DNA of 64,000 nt, from contig NZ_ADEG01000045.1 in NCBI RefSeq assembly GCF_000177075.1, forward strand, positions 83,967 through 147,966, in the 5' to 3' direction. Below are positions 17,893-27,437 of this stretch, piece by piece. The position numbers were made by a program, and so were the translations under genes. The notes under the pieces were generated by a model. It saw only the letters and a program-made list of their open reading frames with translations. It was not told the origin of the DNA and made no database searches. Position 1 is the first letter of the stretch, and each line of letters opens with the position of its first letter. The DNA comes from Hoylesella buccalis ATCC 35310. Lineage in GTDB: Bacteria; Bacteroidota; Bacteroidia; Bacteroidales; Bacteroidaceae.

Positions 17893-18630
17893 GTGTACGG
17901 ACAAGAAAAGATAAAACCGTATGGTCAGGAGGGCGAGAAGAAACAGCAAGTAGAGCGAATGTTCGATCGCATTGCGCCCACGTACGATGAGTTGAACCAT
18001 CGCTTGTCATGGAACATAGACAGGGGATGGCGCAAAAAAGCCATCAAGCAACTGCAGCCTTTCGCCCCCCAAACCATACTGGACATAGCCACCGGTACCG
18101 GTGATTTCGCCATTTTGTCAGCCAAAATGCTGCAACCCAAACAATTGATTGGTGCAGACATCTCGGTTGGCATGATGGAAATAGGCAAACGAAAAGTTGC
18201 TGCAGCGCATTTAGACCACATCGTTTCCTTTCAAAAAGAAGACTGTCTGGCCCTATCTTTTGCAGACCATTCGTTTGATGCCGTAACAGCAGCTTTTGGC
18301 ATTCGTAATTTTCAGGACCTAGATAGCGGACTGAAAGAAATCTATAGGGTACTAAAACCAGGTGGACACCTGAGCATTGTTGAGCTGACACAACCTGTGT
18401 CGTTCCCGATGAAACAATTGTTCAAGGTATATTCGCACACACTTCTACCCTTTTATGGCAAACTCCTTTCTAAGGATAAAAGCGCCTACAAATACCTCAC
18501 GTCAACCATCGAAGCCTTTCCACAAGGTGAACAGATGGTTGAGATATTACAGAAAGCGGGCTTTTCCAACGCAAAGTTCAAGAGATTGACATTAGGTGTC
18601 TGCACGATGTATTTTGCAGAAAAAGAATGA
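17893..18630 (+). CDS. ubiE: Demethylmenaquinone methyltransferase (GTG start)
   Basis: SAM-dependent C-methyltransferase making menaquinone; called menG or ubiE. The 245 residues carry [17 protein letters not shown], the SAM motif [12 protein letters not shown] (near 63) and [20 protein letters not shown]. The first in-frame initiation codon is GTG at 17893; the next Met (MFDRIAP) would cut 23 residues before the conserved motif, so GTG is preferred. It lies 23 bases after purC. Menaquinone fits the anaerobic fumarate-respiring life style. Confidence 0.94.
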   Translation: MYGQEKIKPYGQEGEKKQQVERMFDRIAPTYDELNHRLSWNIDRGWRKKAIKQLQPFAPQTILDIATGTGDFAILSAKMLQPKQLIGADISVGMMEIGKRKVAAAHLDHIVSFQKEDCLALSFADHSFDAVTAAFGIRNFQDLDSGLKEIYRVLKPGGHLSIVELTQPVSFPMKQLFKVYSHTLLPFYGKLLSKDKSAYKYLTSTIEAFPQGEQMVEILQKAGFSNAKFKRLTLGVCTMYFAEKE

Positions 18631-18671
18631 TTTAGAAGAACTACGCCAATGGATTTGCGTGCAATAACGAC

Positions 18672-19421
18672 ATGAATATGGACAAATACGGACTGATAGG
18701 CTACCCTCTTGGGCATTCATTCTCGATAGGTTATTTTAATGAGAAATTCCAAAACGAAGGAATCAATGCCAAGTATGTGAATTTTGAGATTCCAAATATA
18801 GAGAATCTTCAAGAAGTGTTGGCATCCAACCCCGATCTCAAAGGATTAAATGTCACGAGGCCTTACAAAGAAAAGGTCATCCACTATCTGGACGAACTCA
18901 GTCCGGAGGCCAAATCTATTGGTGCCGTTAACGTAATCAAGGTCACACACAAGGGGAAGAAAACCATATTGAAGGGCTACAATAGTGATGTCATTGGGTT
19001 TACACGCAGCATCGAACCGCTGCTCGACACGTTTCATAAAAAAGCACTAATTTTAGGTACTGGAGGGGCTGCAAAAGCGGTAGATGTGGGGCTAAAGTCA
19101 TTGGGAATTGAAACAAAGTATGTCTCTCGACAAAACCTTCCAAACGTATTGCGATATGATGACATCACTCCCGAAATCATTCAAGAATACAATGTCATCA
19201 TCAACTGTACGCCCGTAGGGATGTATCCACATGCCGACGTTTGTCCCCAGCTTCCTTACGAAGCAATGGGCAGCCATCATTTGCTGTACGATTTGATATA
19301 CAATCCAGATGAAACGCTTTTCATGAAACAAGGAGCCAGGCAGGGCGCAACGGTCAAAAATGGATTAGAAATGCTGCTGTTGCAGGCTTTTGTTTCATGG
19401 GAGTTTTGGCACGAAGCCTAG
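18672..19421 (+). CDS. aroE: Shikimate dehydrogenase (NADP+)
   Basis: Reduces 3-dehydroshikimate to shikimate in aromatic amino-acid synthesis. The 249-residue sequence has the substrate motif GYPLGHSFS, the catalytic Lys in NVTRPYKEKV (near residue 65), the Rossmann motif GTGGAAKAV (near 125) and NCTPVGMYP. ATG codons at residues 1 and 3 are both possible. It follows menG after 41 bases. Confidence 0.95.
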   Translation: MNMDKYGLIGYPLGHSFSIGYFNEKFQNEGINAKYVNFEIPNIENLQEVLASNPDLKGLNVTRPYKEKVIHYLDELSPEAKSIGAVNVIKVTHKGKKTILKGYNSDVIGFTRSIEPLLDTFHKKALILGTGGAAKAVDVGLKSLGIETKYVSRQNLPNVLRYDDITPEIIQEYNVIINCTPVGMYPHADVCPQLPYEAMGSHHLLYDLIYNPDETLFMKQGARQGATVKNGLEMLLLQAFVSWEFWHEA

Positions 19422-19553
19422 TTGCTCTTTCCTAAACTCTCTCAAGAAATGATGTGTTTAGACAAATAGCCACAGGAAGAACAGAGTAGTTCATGCAGCT
19501 GTTCGTCATCACATCAACGGTTTACTCACCAAACTTTAAAAACATTGATACAC

Positions 19554-20714
19554 ATGGATAGATATATGATGCGCGGTGTTTCTGCCGCAAAGGAAGATGT
19601 TCACAACGCCATCAAAAACATCGACAAGGGCATTTACCCACAAGCCTTCTGCAAAATCATTCCCGACATACTGGGAGGCGACCCTGATTATTGCAATATC
19701 ATGCACGCCGATGGTGCCGGAACCAAATCATCCTTGGCCTATATGTACTGGAAAGAGACGGGTGATCTCAGCGTATGGAAAGGCATTGCACAGGATGCCA
19801 TTGTGATGAATACCGACGACTTGCTGTGTGTGGGTGCGGTAGACAACATCTTGGTATCGAGTACGATTGGGCGTAACAAGCTCTTAATACCCGGTGAAGT
19901 GATTTCTGCCATTATCAACGGCACGGATGAATTGTTGCAAGAGATGCGAGACATGGGCATTGGCATTTACCCCACAGGCGGCGAAACGGCTGATGTAGGC
20001 GACTTGGTGCGCACCATTATCGTCGACTCTACCGTAACCTGCCGCATGAAACGCAGCGACGTCATCGACAATGCTAACATCCGTCCTGGCGATGTCATTG
20101 TCGGATTGAGCAGTACAGGACAGGCTACCTACGAGAAAACATACAACGGAGGCATGGGAAGTAACGGTCTGACCAGTGCTCGTCACGATGTTTTTGCCAA
20201 ATATTTGGCAGAAAAATTCCCCGAAAGTTACGATAATGCCGTGCCTGATGATTTGGTGTATAGCGGTGAATATCAACTCACCGATAGCATAGAAGGCGTA
20301 GAGATTGATGCAGGTCATTTGGTACTCTCGCCTACTCGCACCTATGCACCTATTATAAAGAAGGTGTTAGATGCACACCGAAGTCACATTCATGGCATGG
20401 TTCACTGCACAGGAGGCGCCCAAACTAAGGTGTTACACTTTGTCGGCGACAATTGCAAAGTGGTAAAAGACAATTTGTTCCCCGTTCCTCCCCTATTCAA
20501 AACCATCCAACGTTGCAGTGGCACCGATTGGAAAGAGATGTACAAAGTCTTCAACATGGGACATCGCATGGAAATATATGTGTCTCCCGAGTACGCACAA
20601 GAAATCATTGCAATCAGCAAAAGTTTCAATGTTGACGCCCAAATCATCGGTCATATCGAGGAAGGAAAACGCTCTCTCACCATTCAATCTGAATTAGGAA
20701 CATTCGAATATTAA
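19554..20714 (+). CDS. purM: Phosphoribosylformylglycinamidine cyclo-ligase (AIR synthase)
   Basis: Closes the imidazole ring of purines (FGAM to AIR). The ATG at 19554 gives 386 residues, the long form of Bacteroidetes. It shows HADGAGTKSSLAY (ATP-grasp-like PurM core), NTDDLLCVGA, the Gly-rich PTGGETADVGD and GLSSTGQATYEKTYNGG. A TTG three codons upstream is disregarded. The 132 bases between aroE and purM hold no other feature. prfA starts four bases after the stop. Confidence 0.94.
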   Translation: MDRYMMRGVSAAKEDVHNAIKNIDKGIYPQAFCKIIPDILGGDPDYCNIMHADGAGTKSSLAYMYWKETGDLSVWKGIAQDAIVMNTDDLLCVGAVDNILVSSTIGRNKLLIPGEVISAIINGTDELLQEMRDMGIGIYPTGGETADVGDLVRTIIVDSTVTCRMKRSDVIDNANIRPGDVIVGLSSTGQATYEKTYNGGMGSNGLTSARHDVFAKYLAEKFPESYDNAVPDDLVYSGEYQLTDSIEGVEIDAGHLVLSPTRTYAPIIKKVLDAHRSHIHGMVHCTGGAQTKVLHFVGDNCKVVKDNLFPVPPLFKTIQRCSGTDWKEMYKVFNMGHRMEIYVSPEYAQEIIAISKSFNVDAQIIGHIEEGKRSLTIQSELGTFEY

Positions 20715-20718
20715 ATAT

Positions 20719-21831
20719 ATGATAGAAAACAACAGCATACTGAACAAGCTCGAAGGATTAGAGGCAAGGTTTGAAGAAGTATCTACCTTGATTACCGCCC
20801 CAGATGTCATAGCCGATCAGCCACGCTATGTAAAGCTAACCAAGGAATACAAAGACCTTGGCGACATCATGGACATTCGCAAGCGATACATTGCATGCCT
20901 CAATGCCATACGTGAGTCGAAAGATATTCTTGCCAATGAAACGGATGCTGACATGAAAGAGATGGCTCGTGAGGAATTGCAAGCCAACGAAGATATGCAG
21001 CCACAATTGGAAGAAGAAATAAAATTAGCATTAGTGCCAAAAGACCCTGAAGATGCCAAGAACGTACAAATGGAAATACGTGCTGGCACGGGAGGAGATG
21101 AGGCAGCCTTGTTTGCTGGCGACTTATTTAACATGTATAAGCATTACTGCGACTCGAAAGGTTGGACGTTAAGTGTCACATCGGTCAACGAAGGCTCGGT
21201 GGGTGGCTACAAAGAAATCGACTTTGCGGTGAGCGGCGACAATGTCTACGGTACATTAAAATACGAAAGTGGTGTACATCGTGTGCAACGTGTACCTGCC
21301 ACGGAGACACAGGGACGCATGCACACATCGGCTGCTACGGTGGCTGTGTTGCCAGAAGCAGACCAATTCGAGGTGAACATCAACGAAGGTGATATTAAAT
21401 GGGACACGTTCAGAAGTTCGGGAGCAGGAGGACAAAACGTCAACAAGGTTGAATCGGGTGTTCGTCTTCGCTATCCATGGAAGAACCCCAACACTGGCGA
21501 AGTGGAGGAAATTCTCATTGAATGTACTGAGACACGCGACCAACCTAAGAACAAGGAACGTGCGCTGTCACGCTTGCGTACCTTTATCTACGACCGTGAG
21601 CATCAAAAATACATTGATGATATTGCCAACCGACGCAAGTCATTGGTATCTACTGGCGACCGCAGTGCGAAGATTCGTACCTACAACTATCCACAAGGAC
21701 GTGTCACTGATCACCGCATTGGCTACACTACCCACGATTTGCAAGGCTTTGTCAATGGTGACATTCAAGCAATGATAGATGCGCTGACAGTAGAAGAGAA
21801 TGCGGAAAAGCTCAAAGAGAATGAACTTTAA
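20719..21831 (+). CDS. prfA: Peptide chain release factor 1
   Basis: Terminates translation at UAA and UAG. The 370 residues carry the peptidyl-hydrolysis motif GGQ in SSGAGGQNVNKVESG and the RF1-type block HRVQRVPATETQGR with the PxT tripeptide (PAT) that distinguishes RF1 from RF2. Its start lies four bases after purM, indicating translational coupling. A short AAAAATG/CATTTTT hairpin follows the stop. Confidence 0.97.
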   Translation: MIENNSILNKLEGLEARFEEVSTLITAPDVIADQPRYVKLTKEYKDLGDIMDIRKRYIACLNAIRESKDILANETDADMKEMAREELQANEDMQPQLEEEIKLALVPKDPEDAKNVQMEIRAGTGGDEAALFAGDLFNMYKHYCDSKGWTLSVTSVNEGSVGGYKEIDFAVSGDNVYGTLKYESGVHRVQRVPATETQGRMHTSAATVAVLPEADQFEVNINEGDIKWDTFRSSGAGGQNVNKVESGVRLRYPWKNPNTGEVEEILIECTETRDQPKNKERALSRLRTFIYDREHQKYIDDIANRRKSLVSTGDRSAKIRTYNYPQGRVTDHRIGYTTHDLQGFVNGDIQAMIDALTVEENAEKLKENEL

Positions 21832-21833
21832 AC

Positions 21834-21851
21834 AAAAATGTCCTCATTTTT
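21834..21851 (+). terminator. Short AT hairpin after prfA
   Basis: AAAAATG, TCCT loop, CATTTTT directly after the prfA stop. The 7-bp stem is weak and GC-poor, so it is at best a modest terminator. Confidence 0.4.
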
Positions 21852-21988
21852 ACACAAGAATAGGTTGCAATACAACAACAACTTTAAAACAGCTAATCAC
21901 AACAAAAGGTCAGTCCCAAGCACAAGATGAATCATCAACGTAACAAACTGATATACAAACGATTAGTAAACAACATGAAGACGGTTTC

Positions 21989-22076
21989 CAAAAGCATTGA
22001 GTTTGGCTACCAAAGTCATGGAGATTGGATGGCAAAGTCATGGAGATTGGACGTCAAAGTCATGGAGATTGAAATC
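21989..22076. repeat. 22-bp-period intergenic array B (4 units)
   Basis: Four units start at 21989, 22011, 22033 and 22055, each exactly 22 bases. Units 2-4 share the core CAAAGTCATGGAGATTG nearly without change, followed by four or five variable bases. Unit 1 has the related core CAAAAGCATTGAGTTTGG. This is the most regular of six related arrays. It lies in the 341-base gap between prfA and pyrF, which otherwise shows only a short AT hairpin. Confidence 0.85.
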
Positions 22077-22172
22077 CATCCCCTATGAGTTGTGTGAAGC
22101 ATGGCTATAAACAGCATCGCAAAAGGGAAAATCGTTCAATAAATTTACCACTTATATATTCACAGATTATTT

Positions 22173-23006
22173 ATGAACAGACAACAACTTATAAAACAGA
22201 TTTTCGACAAAAAGTCTTTCTTATGTGTAGGACTTGACCCCGACATCAAGAAGATACCGCCACACTTGCTGCATGAAGAGGATCCCATTTTTGCTTTCAA
22301 CAAAGCCATTATCGATGCTACGGCACCCTATTGTGTGGCCTACAAGCCAAATTTAGCGTTCTATGAGTGTAGAGGTGTTGAAGGCTTGACCTCGTTCGAG
22401 AAAACCGTCAGCTATCTGAAAGCGCACTATCCCAACCATTTCATCATTGCTGATGCCAAAAGAGGGGACATCGGAAACACATCAGCGATGTATGCCAAGA
22501 CCTTCTTTGAAGAATACGATGTTGATGCATTGACCGTTGCTCCGTACATGGGAGAAGATAGCGTGACGCCTTTTCTCGAATATGAAGACAAGTGGGTCGT
22601 TGTATTGGCACTGACGAGCAACAAAGGATCGCATGATTTTCAGTTAACGGAAGACAAGAACGGTGAGAAACTTTTTGAGAAAGTCATCAAGACTTCTCAA
22701 TCTTGGGGGACCGATCAAAACATGATGTATGTGGTTGGTGCAACGCAAGGCAACATGTTTGAGGCAATCAGAAAGGTGGCTCCTCATCACTTTTTGCTAG
22801 TACCTGGCGTGGGTGCGCAGGGAGGAAGCCTGCAAGACGTCTGCCAATATGGAATGACGAAGGATTGCGGATTGCTCGTCAATAGTTCACGCGGCATTAT
22901 CTATGCCAGCCAAGGAGAGGACTTTGCTGATGCAGCTGCAAAGAGTGCGATGAACCTTCAGCAAGAAATGGAGAAAGAATTAGAAAGGTTATCATCTCGC
23001 AAATAA
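22173..23006 (+). CDS. pyrF: Orotidine 5'-phosphate decarboxylase (subfamily 2)
   Basis: Makes UMP, the last step of de novo pyrimidine synthesis. The 277-residue length and the motif [12 protein letters not shown] (catalytic Lys-Asp set, near residue 94) are those of the longer subfamily 2. GLDPD near the N-terminus and VPGVGAQGG near residue 214 (phosphate site) are present. It follows array B; no promoter of full consensus is visible. The 210 bases downstream to lpxD contain only the lpxD -7 box. Confidence 0.95.
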   Translation: MNRQQLIKQIFDKKSFLCVGLDPDIKKIPPHLLHEEDPIFAFNKAIIDATAPYCVAYKPNLAFYECRGVEGLTSFEKTVSYLKAHYPNHFIIADAKRGDIGNTSAMYAKTFFEEYDVDALTVAPYMGEDSVTPFLEYEDKWVVVLALTSNKGSHDFQLTEDKNGEKLFEKVIKTSQSWGTDQNMMYVVGATQGNMFEAIRKVAPHHFLLVPGVGAQGGSLQDVCQYGMTKDCGLLVNSSRGIIYASQGEDFADAAAKSAMNLQQEMEKELERLSSRK

Positions 23007-23180
23007 CAAATGGCCCCCTTTTTACTCGACTCTCATTGTGCACCGATACCCATAAACAGTGAGGGAACACCTGCACCACTTGGGGTTCAATGGGGTTAGA
23101 CACAGCGTGGAAGAAATAAATGTTTCAGTGAAAAAACGCAAATATTACATTCGTCAGTCAAAAGTCTGAGTAAAAATAGG

Positions 23181-23188
23181 TATATTTG
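23181..23188 (+). promoter_or_regulatory. Candidate -7 box of lpxD
   Basis: TATATTTG followed by CAAAA, 28 bases before the lpxD ATG. No good TTTG lies 19-21 bases upstream. Confidence 0.5.
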
Positions 23189-23216
23189 CAAAATAATCAA
23201 TTGAGATACCTAAAGT

Positions 23217-24254
23217 ATGGAATTTACTGCCAAGCAAATAGCACAATATATAGGAGGCAAAATTGAAGGCAATGAAGATGCAACCGTCCACACCTTCGCA
23301 AAAATAGAAGAAGGTACCAATGGGGCGATTTCATTCCTATCTAATCCAAAATACACACATTATATATATAATACACAATCGTCGATTGTTCTCATTGATG
23401 AGGATTTGAAGTTGGACAAACCCGTCCAGACGACTTTGATACGCGTGAAGAACGCATACGATAGTGTCGCCAAATTACTTCAATTATACGAGTCGACTAA
23501 GCCCCGAAAGACAGGCATCCACCCCATGGCCAACATCGCCAAAACGGCTAAGATAGGTGAGAATGCATACATTGGCCCATTTGCTTACATCGGTGAGAAT
23601 GTCGTGATTGGCAACAACACACAGATATTCCCACACGCAGTGGTTTTGGAAAATGCATCCGTAGGCTCGGAATGTATCATCTATCCACACGCAACTGTCT
23701 ATCACAACTGCAAGATAGGCAACCGTGTCATCCTGCATGCAGGCTCTGTCATTGGAGCCGATGGCTTCGGATTTGCTCCATCTAAAGATGGCTACGACAA
23801 GATACCCCAAATTGGTATCGTGACCATTGAAGATGATGTTGAGGTAGGTGCCAATACTTGCGTTGATCGTTCGACCATGGGTAGCACCTATGTTAGGAAA
23901 GGAGTGAAGCTAGATAACTTGGTTCAAATCGCCCACAATACCGACATCGGTGAGCATACCGTGATGAGTGCACAGGTGGGTGTGGCCGGATCGTCAAAGG
24001 TTGGACAGTGGTGCATGTTTGGTGGACAAGTGGGTGTAGCCGGTCATATCACCATTGGCAACAAGGTGTTCCTTGGCGCACAGTCGGGTGTACCTGGTAG
24101 CATTAAGGACAATCAACAACTTATTGGCACGCCACCCATGAAGGAGAGAGCCTATTTTCGCTCACAAGCCATCTTCCGAAAACTTCCTGAACTTTATAAA
24201 GAAATCAACAACCTGAAAGAAGAGGTGGAGCGATTGAAAAAGAACATCAAATAA
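23217..24254 (+). CDS. lpxD: UDP-3-O-acylglucosamine N-acyltransferase
   Basis: Adds the N-linked hydroxyacyl chain in lipid A synthesis. The 345 residues contain an N-terminal uridine-binding domain (about 1-100), a left-handed beta-helix of hexapeptide repeats (about 105-300) and a C-terminal helix ([14 protein letters not shown]). The catalytic His lies in the HNTDIGEHT stretch. It is the first gene of the lpxD - lpxC/fabZ - lpxA - miaA run. Confidence 0.96.
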   Translation: MEFTAKQIAQYIGGKIEGNEDATVHTFAKIEEGTNGAISFLSNPKYTHYIYNTQSSIVLIDEDLKLDKPVQTTLIRVKNAYDSVAKLLQLYESTKPRKTGIHPMANIAKTAKIGENAYIGPFAYIGENVVIGNNTQIFPHAVVLENASVGSECIIYPHATVYHNCKIGNRVILHAGSVIGADGFGFAPSKDGYDKIPQIGIVTIEDDVEVGANTCVDRSTMGSTYVRKGVKLDNLVQIAHNTDIGEHTVMSAQVGVAGSSKVGQWCMFGGQVGVAGHITIGNKVFLGAQSGVPGSIKDNQQLIGTPPMKERAYFRSQAIFRKLPELYKEINNLKEEVERLKKNIK

Positions 24255-24284
24255 GACTATTGCACTCGATAAATAAATCATAGA

Positions 24285-25676
24285 ATGGATACAATCAAAC
24301 AGAGAACACTAAAAGGTAGTTTTTCCCTGTGTGGCAAAGGATTGCACACGGGTCTGAACTTAACAGTTACCTTTAATCCTGCTCCTGAAAATACTGGATA
24401 TAAAATTCAGCGAATAGACTTGGAAGGACAACCCATCGTTGAGGCCATTGCCGAAAACGTGGTTGACACGCAACGTGGTACGGTTCTGGCACGTGGCGAC
24501 GTGCGCGTTTCAACTGTTGAGCACGGACTTTCTGCCCTGTATGCAATGGGGATAGACAACTGTATGATTCAAGTAAATGGACCTGAGTTTCCTATTTTGG
24601 ATGGCTCTGCCGGCATTTATGTGAATAAAATCCAGGAAATTGGTATCGTAGAGCAAAATGCACCGAAAGATTTTTACATCATTCGTAAGAAAATAGAAGT
24701 GAAGGATGAGGAAACAGGTTCGTGTATTACGATACTTCCTGATGACCAGTTCAGCATAACGGCCATGTGCTCATTCGAGTCAAAATTCATCAACAGTCAA
24801 TTTGCGACACTCGACAATATCGATGATTATGCGACAGAAATCGCGCCTGCGCGTACTTTTGTATTCGTCAGGGACATCCTTCCTTTGCTCGAAGCGAACC
24901 TCATCAAAGGCGGTGACATGGACAATGCCATCGTGATTTACGAAAGAGAAGTGTCACAAGAGCAACTGGACCAACTGGCAGATATCTTGAAAGTGCCACG
25001 CATGGATGCGACCAAGATAGGATACATTCAGCATAAGCCCTTGATGTGGGAAAACGAGTGCACACGTCACAAATTGCTGGACATTATCGGTGACATGGCC
25101 TTGATAGGCAAACCCATCAAAGGACGAATTGTTGCAACACGACCAGGACATACCATCAACAACAAGTTTGCTCGCCTGATGCGCAGAGAGATTCGCAAAC
25201 ATGAAATACAAGCACCGATTTACGATCCCAATGAGCCACCCATCATGGATAACAAGAGAATCAGGGAACTACTCCCCCATCGTTATCCCATGCAGCTGGT
25301 TGACAAGATTATCGCCATTGGTTCTAACACGATTGTTGGGGTAAAGAATATTACAAGCAACGAACCTTTCTTTACGGGGCATTTTCCACAAGAGCCAGTC
25401 ATGCCTGGAGTGTTGCAGGTTGAAGCCATGGCACAGTGTGGAGGGTTGTTGGTTTTAAACCAAGTAGAAGAACCAGAACGATGGTCGACGTACTTTCTGA
25501 AGATTGACAGCGTGAAGTTCAGGCAGAAAGTGGTTCCTGGTGACACGGTTATCTTTCGCGTGGAAATGATTCAACCTGTACGACATGGCATCAGTACCAT
25601 GAAAAGTTATGCCTTTGTTGGCGACCAAGTGGTATCTGAGGCAATGTTTACTGCACAGATCATCAAAAACAAATAA
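24285..25676 (+). CDS. lpxC-fabZ: LpxC / FabZ fusion: deacetylase and hydroxyacyl-ACP dehydratase
   Basis: A natural bifunctional protein known across Bacteroidetes. Residues about 1-305 are LpxC, the zinc deacetylase committing UDP-acyl-GlcNAc to lipid A, with VEHGLSAL and HKLLDIIGDMAL zinc-ligand blocks. Residues about 320-463 are FabZ, with LLPHRYPMQLVD (catalytic His) and GHFPQEPVMPGVLQVEAMAQ (catalytic Glu). It lies 30 bases after lpxD. The fusion couples membrane fatty-acid and lipid A synthesis. Confidence 0.97.
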   Translation: MDTIKQRTLKGSFSLCGKGLHTGLNLTVTFNPAPENTGYKIQRIDLEGQPIVEAIAENVVDTQRGTVLARGDVRVSTVEHGLSALYAMGIDNCMIQVNGPEFPILDGSAGIYVNKIQEIGIVEQNAPKDFYIIRKKIEVKDEETGSCITILPDDQFSITAMCSFESKFINSQFATLDNIDDYATEIAPARTFVFVRDILPLLEANLIKGGDMDNAIVIYEREVSQEQLDQLADILKVPRMDATKIGYIQHKPLMWENECTRHKLLDIIGDMALIGKPIKGRIVATRPGHTINNKFARLMRREIRKHEIQAPIYDPNEPPIMDNKRIRELLPHRYPMQLVDKIIAIGSNTIVGVKNITSNEPFFTGHFPQEPVMPGVLQVEAMAQCGGLLVLNQVEEPERWSTYFLKIDSVKFRQKVVPGDTVIFRVEMIQPVRHGISTMKSYAFVGDQVVSEAMFTAQIIKNK

Positions 25677-25726
25677 ACAGAAATGTCACTCGATGTTTTT
25701 CATCATCATAAAGTCATCATTACCCT

Positions 25727-26497
25727 ATGAATCAAATAAGCCCATTAGCTTTTGTACATCCAGAAGCGCAACTCGGTGACAATAATGTCATTGGCCCTTT
25801 TTGCTATCTTGATAAAAATACAGTACTGGGCAACCGTAATATCTTACAGAATAGTGTCACCATCAATTATGGAGCACGAATAGGTGATGACAACGAGTTT
25901 TTTCCCGGTGCCAGCATCAGCACGAAGCCGCAAGATTTGAAGTTCGTTGGCGAAGATACTATCTGCGAAATTGGTGACAAAAACAGCATTCGTGAGAATG
26001 TTACCATTTCAAGGGGCACCGCATCAAAAGGAACGACCAAGGTTGGAAGCAACAACTTGCTGATGGAAAACATGCACGTAGCACACGATTGCATCATAGG
26101 CAGCAATGTGATTATTGGCAATTCCACCAAGTTTGCCGGTGAAGTGACTGTAGATGACTACGCCATCATCAGTGCAACAGTTTTATGTCATCAATTCTGT
26201 CACATCGGTGGTTATGTCATGGTTCAGGGTGGCAGCAGGTCTTCACAAGACATTCCGCCCTACGTCATGGCGGGCAAAGAACCCATCCGATATGCCGGCA
26301 TCAACATTATCGGGCTGAGACGAAGAGGATTCAGCAACGAATTAATCCAACTGATACACCAAGCTTATCGATTGCTTTATAGCAAAGGTGTTTTAAAAGA
26401 AGGAATTGAAGAAATCAGAAAGAACCTGAACGTTACCCCAGAAATACAATACATCATTGACTTTGTAGAAAGTTCTCAACGAGGTATCATCAGATAA
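25727..26497 (+). CDS. lpxA: Acyl-ACP--UDP-N-acetylglucosamine O-acyltransferase
   Basis: First enzyme of lipid A synthesis. The 256 residues form the usual beta-helix of hexapeptide repeats with NMHVAHDCIIG (catalytic His) and the GLRRRGF block in the helical C-terminal third. The stop codon is immediately followed by the miaA ATG without any spacer, so the two are translationally coupled. Confidence 0.96.
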   Translation: MNQISPLAFVHPEAQLGDNNVIGPFCYLDKNTVLGNRNILQNSVTINYGARIGDDNEFFPGASISTKPQDLKFVGEDTICEIGDKNSIRENVTISRGTASKGTTKVGSNNLLMENMHVAHDCIIGSNVIIGNSTKFAGEVTVDDYAIISATVLCHQFCHIGGYVMVQGGSRSSQDIPPYVMAGKEPIRYAGINIIGLRRRGFSNELIQLIHQAYRLLYSKGVLKEGIEEIRKNLNVTPEIQYIIDFVESSQRGIIR

Positions 26498-27394
26498 ATG
26501 AACACACTTGTTGTGCTTTTAGGCCCTACTGGAGTGGGAAAAACAGAGGTGGCGCTGCAAATAGCAGAACATTTGCAATCGCCTATCATCAATGCCGACT
26601 CTCGACAGCTATTTGCTGAGATACCTATTGGTACAGCAGCCCCAACCAAAGAGCAGCAAGAACGAGTAAAACATTATTTCGTTGGCACGTTGCATCTAAC
26701 AGATTATTATAGTGCAGCCAAATATGAAGAAGATGTTTTACAACTTTTAAACCAGCTTTTCAACCAGCAACAAATGGCTTTGCTGTCAGGAGGCAGTATG
26801 TTGTATATCGATGCTGTATGCCAAGGTATCGACGACATACCAACGGTCGACGAGGCAACAAGGAGGCTGATGAAACGAAAACTGGAGACTGAAGGCTTGG
26901 ATGCTCTCGTTGCAGAGTTAAAAGTTCTGGATCCAGAGCATTACAAAATTGTGGATTTACACAATCCCAGACGCGTGGTTCATGCGCTTGAAATATGCTA
27001 TATGACTGGGAATACCTATTCTTCATATCGCACAAACACAAAGAAGATACGACCTTTCAATATCATCAAGATTGGTCTTAACCGTCCCAGAGAAGAGATG
27101 TATGAGCGAATCAACAACCGTGTTTTGAAAATGATGAAGCAAGGATTGATTGAAGAAGCCAAAGCGGTATATCCACAGAAGGGTCTGAACGCTTTGAATA
27201 CGGTAGGTTATAAAGAACTTTTTGCCTATTTCGACGGTGACATCTCACTGGATGATGCTATCCTAAAGATACAATCCAACACAAGACAATATATGAGAAA
27301 ACAAGTTACTTGGTTCAAACGTGACAACCAAATCAAATGGTTCTCCCCTACGAACATTGAAGAAATCATAAATTATATAGACGATCAACGATAG
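26498..27394 (+). CDS. miaA: tRNA dimethylallyltransferase
   Basis: Adds a dimethylallyl group to A37 of tRNAs reading U-initial codons. The 298 residues start with a P-loop ([11 protein letters not shown], near residue 9) and have the [15 protein letters not shown] and [16 protein letters not shown] blocks. It directly abuts lpxA and is the last gene before the PBP promoter. Confidence 0.96.
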   Translation: MNTLVVLLGPTGVGKTEVALQIAEHLQSPIINADSRQLFAEIPIGTAAPTKEQQERVKHYFVGTLHLTDYYSAAKYEEDVLQLLNQLFNQQQMALLSGGSMLYIDAVCQGIDDIPTVDEATRRLMKRKLETEGLDALVAELKVLDPEHYKIVDLHNPRRVVHALEICYMTGNTYSSYRTNTKKIRPFNIIKIGLNRPREEMYERINNRVLKMMKQGLIEEAKAVYPQKGLNALNTVGYKELFAYFDGDISLDDAILKIQSNTRQYMRKQVTWFKRDNQIKWFSPTNIEEIINYIDDQR

Positions 27395-27410
27395 AAATCA
27401 AGTAATTCGC

Positions 27411-27418
27411 TATATTTG
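27411..27418 (+). promoter_or_regulatory. Candidate -7 box of PBP gene
   Basis: TATATTTG followed by CAAA, 20 bases before the ATG of the penicillin-binding protein gene. A -33 TTTG is not evident. Confidence 0.5.
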
Positions 27419-27437
27419 CAAATCAATTATTCCCATT

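Noticed and set aside
21989..22076. CRISPR array for the 22-base arrays
   Set aside because: Repeats are only about 18 bases with 4-base gaps, not 28-36 bases with spacers of similar length, and no cas genes are present.
23040..23110. tRNA-like GGTTCAATGGGG segment
   Set aside because: No acceptor, D or anticodon arms can be drawn around it.
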